Made by a program: the position numbers and the translations under genes. Shown in pieces: positions 13,610-14,177 of a stretch of 14,177 nucleotides of DNA; within the stretch, counting starts at the first letter, position 1, and the number at the start of each line of letters is the position of its first letter. The notes below the pieces were generated by a model, which saw only the letters and a list, made by a program, of their open reading frames with translations, was not told where the DNA came from and ran no database searches. This DNA is from Pseudomonadota bacterium. GTDB taxonomy: Bacteria; Myxococcota; Polyangia; GCA-2747355; JACKDQ01. The stretch is taken from positions 1-14,177 of the forward strand of contig JAUVBO010000010.1 in the NCBI GenBank assembly GCA_030591195.1, read 5' to 3'.

Positions 13610-14177
13610 TCACCGTCCTCGAGGTCCGACCACGTCCTCCATCCGGGCCACCCGGCGGCGGTTCTCCTCCAATTGCCGCGCCCGCAAGCCGCTCCGTCCA
13701 CTGAGGGCGAGCAGCCGCGGCAGGTGGGTCCAGAACGGGCCGCTGCCGCCGATCAGCCGCAGGAGCCGCTTGAGCAGCCACGCCTTGCGGGGGCCGAGGA
13801 TCGTCTCGCCGTTGGTCATCCAGTTGGGGTGGGCCGCGGCGCCCCGCAGCAGACGGTCATAGAGCGGCCCGAGGCCCACGGTCGGCGCGACGTACCACGA
13901 CGGCAACAGCAGCGGATCGTCCGGGTCGAACCAGCCCGATGCCTTGAGCTCCCCCGCCAGCGGCGTGCCCGGGTAGACCCGGATGCCGGTGGTGAAGTGG
14001 ACCAGGTCCGTCGGCGGGATCCGGGTCGCGCAGAGGTCGAGTGTCTCCTCGAGCGTCTCGAGCGTCTCGCCGGGCGCGCCGAGAATGAAATACCAGAAGG
14101 TACGCATCCCGGCTCCGGCGAGCCGCTCCGCGGCGCGGATCACCGCAGCCCGGCCGTAGCCCTTGCCCAGCGAGCGC
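13610..14177 (-). CDS. Radical SAM protein, C-terminal part (cut by window edge)
   Basis: The frame is open to the window edge and reads on from RSLGKGYGRAAVIRAAERLA. The visible 188 residues show the end of a radical SAM barrel: MRTFWYFILGAPGETLETLE is the classic late-barrel motif (fILGxPGET), and GIRVYPGTPLAGEL is the typical final-strand segment. A basic C-terminal tail follows (WLLKRLLRLIGG to the end), probably helical. The CxxxCxxC cluster site and any B12-binding domain would lie beyond 14177, so the subfamily cannot be told; the layout fits the B12-binding/MiaB-like (Elp3-type) radical SAM group. A GTG at 14141-14143 is not its start, because the homologous sequence continues upstream. 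Confidence 0.85.
   Translation of the reverse strand, partial: RSLGKGYGRAAVIRAAERLAGAGMRTFWYFILGAPGETLETLEETLDLCATRIPPTDLVHFTTGIRVYPGTPLAGELKASGWFDPDDPLLLPSWYVAPTVGLGPLYDRLLRGAAAHPNWMTNGETILGPRKAWLLKRLLRLIGGSGPFWTHLPRLLALSGRSGLRARQLEENRRRVARMEDVVGPRGR

Noticed and set aside
1..14177. Searched for tRNA/rRNA genes, CRISPR arrays, transposases, integrases and attachment sites
   Set aside because: Nothing resembling these was seen; the window is nearly filled by protein genes with uniform GC-rich composition.

Overview
The window is very GC-rich and gene-dense, and it looks like chromosome from a Myxococcota-like (deltaproteobacterial) bacterium. That placement is inference. It rests on a Pkn-type Ser/Thr kinase with an N-terminal zinc ribbon and a C-terminal sulfatase-modifying-factor domain, two Cys-rich lipoproteins (one with the TCDGRDTDCDG motif and an Asp-rich tail) and several unfamiliar secreted proteins. 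I see no rRNA, tRNA, CRISPR array, insertion sequence, integrase or phage gene. I count 14 protein genes, two of them cut by the window edges.

Layout. Positions 1-1568 (minus strand) hold a tightly coupled trio: a PrsW-like membrane protein, a 216-residue single-helix protein with an ATGA overlap, and the first 25 codons of a third gene with a GTGA overlap. A divergent spacer (1569-1711) leads to a plus-strand TtcA-like tRNA 2-thiocytidine synthetase that starts at TTG. It runs into a convergent lipoprotein L,D-transpeptidase (minus, 2473-3450), and the two stop codons share one CTAG. A second divergent spacer (3451-3640) leads to a plus-strand pair with an ATGA overlap: a calcineurin-like phosphoesterase of the mycobacterial PptH type, then an Sfp-type 4'-phosphopantetheinyl transferase. 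Together they could load and unload the phosphopantetheine arm of carrier proteins.

From 14177 down to 5234 everything is on the minus strand. In transcription order: the end of a radical SAM enzyme, glutamine-dependent NAD+ synthetase, a Cys-rich lipoprotein, an alpha/beta hydrolase, the kinase-SUMF1 fusion, and two secreted proteins of unknown family joined to the kinase gene by a 5-base gap and an ATGA overlap. The last three form the clearest candidate for an undescribed functional unit: a transmembrane kinase translated together with two exported proteins.

Intergenic space is minimal. The only spacers over 100 bases are the two divergent ones and the 101 bases before the kinase. Housekeeping functions (tRNA thiolation, NAD synthesis, carrier-protein activation) are mixed with envelope and signalling genes typical of large-genome social or predatory bacteria.
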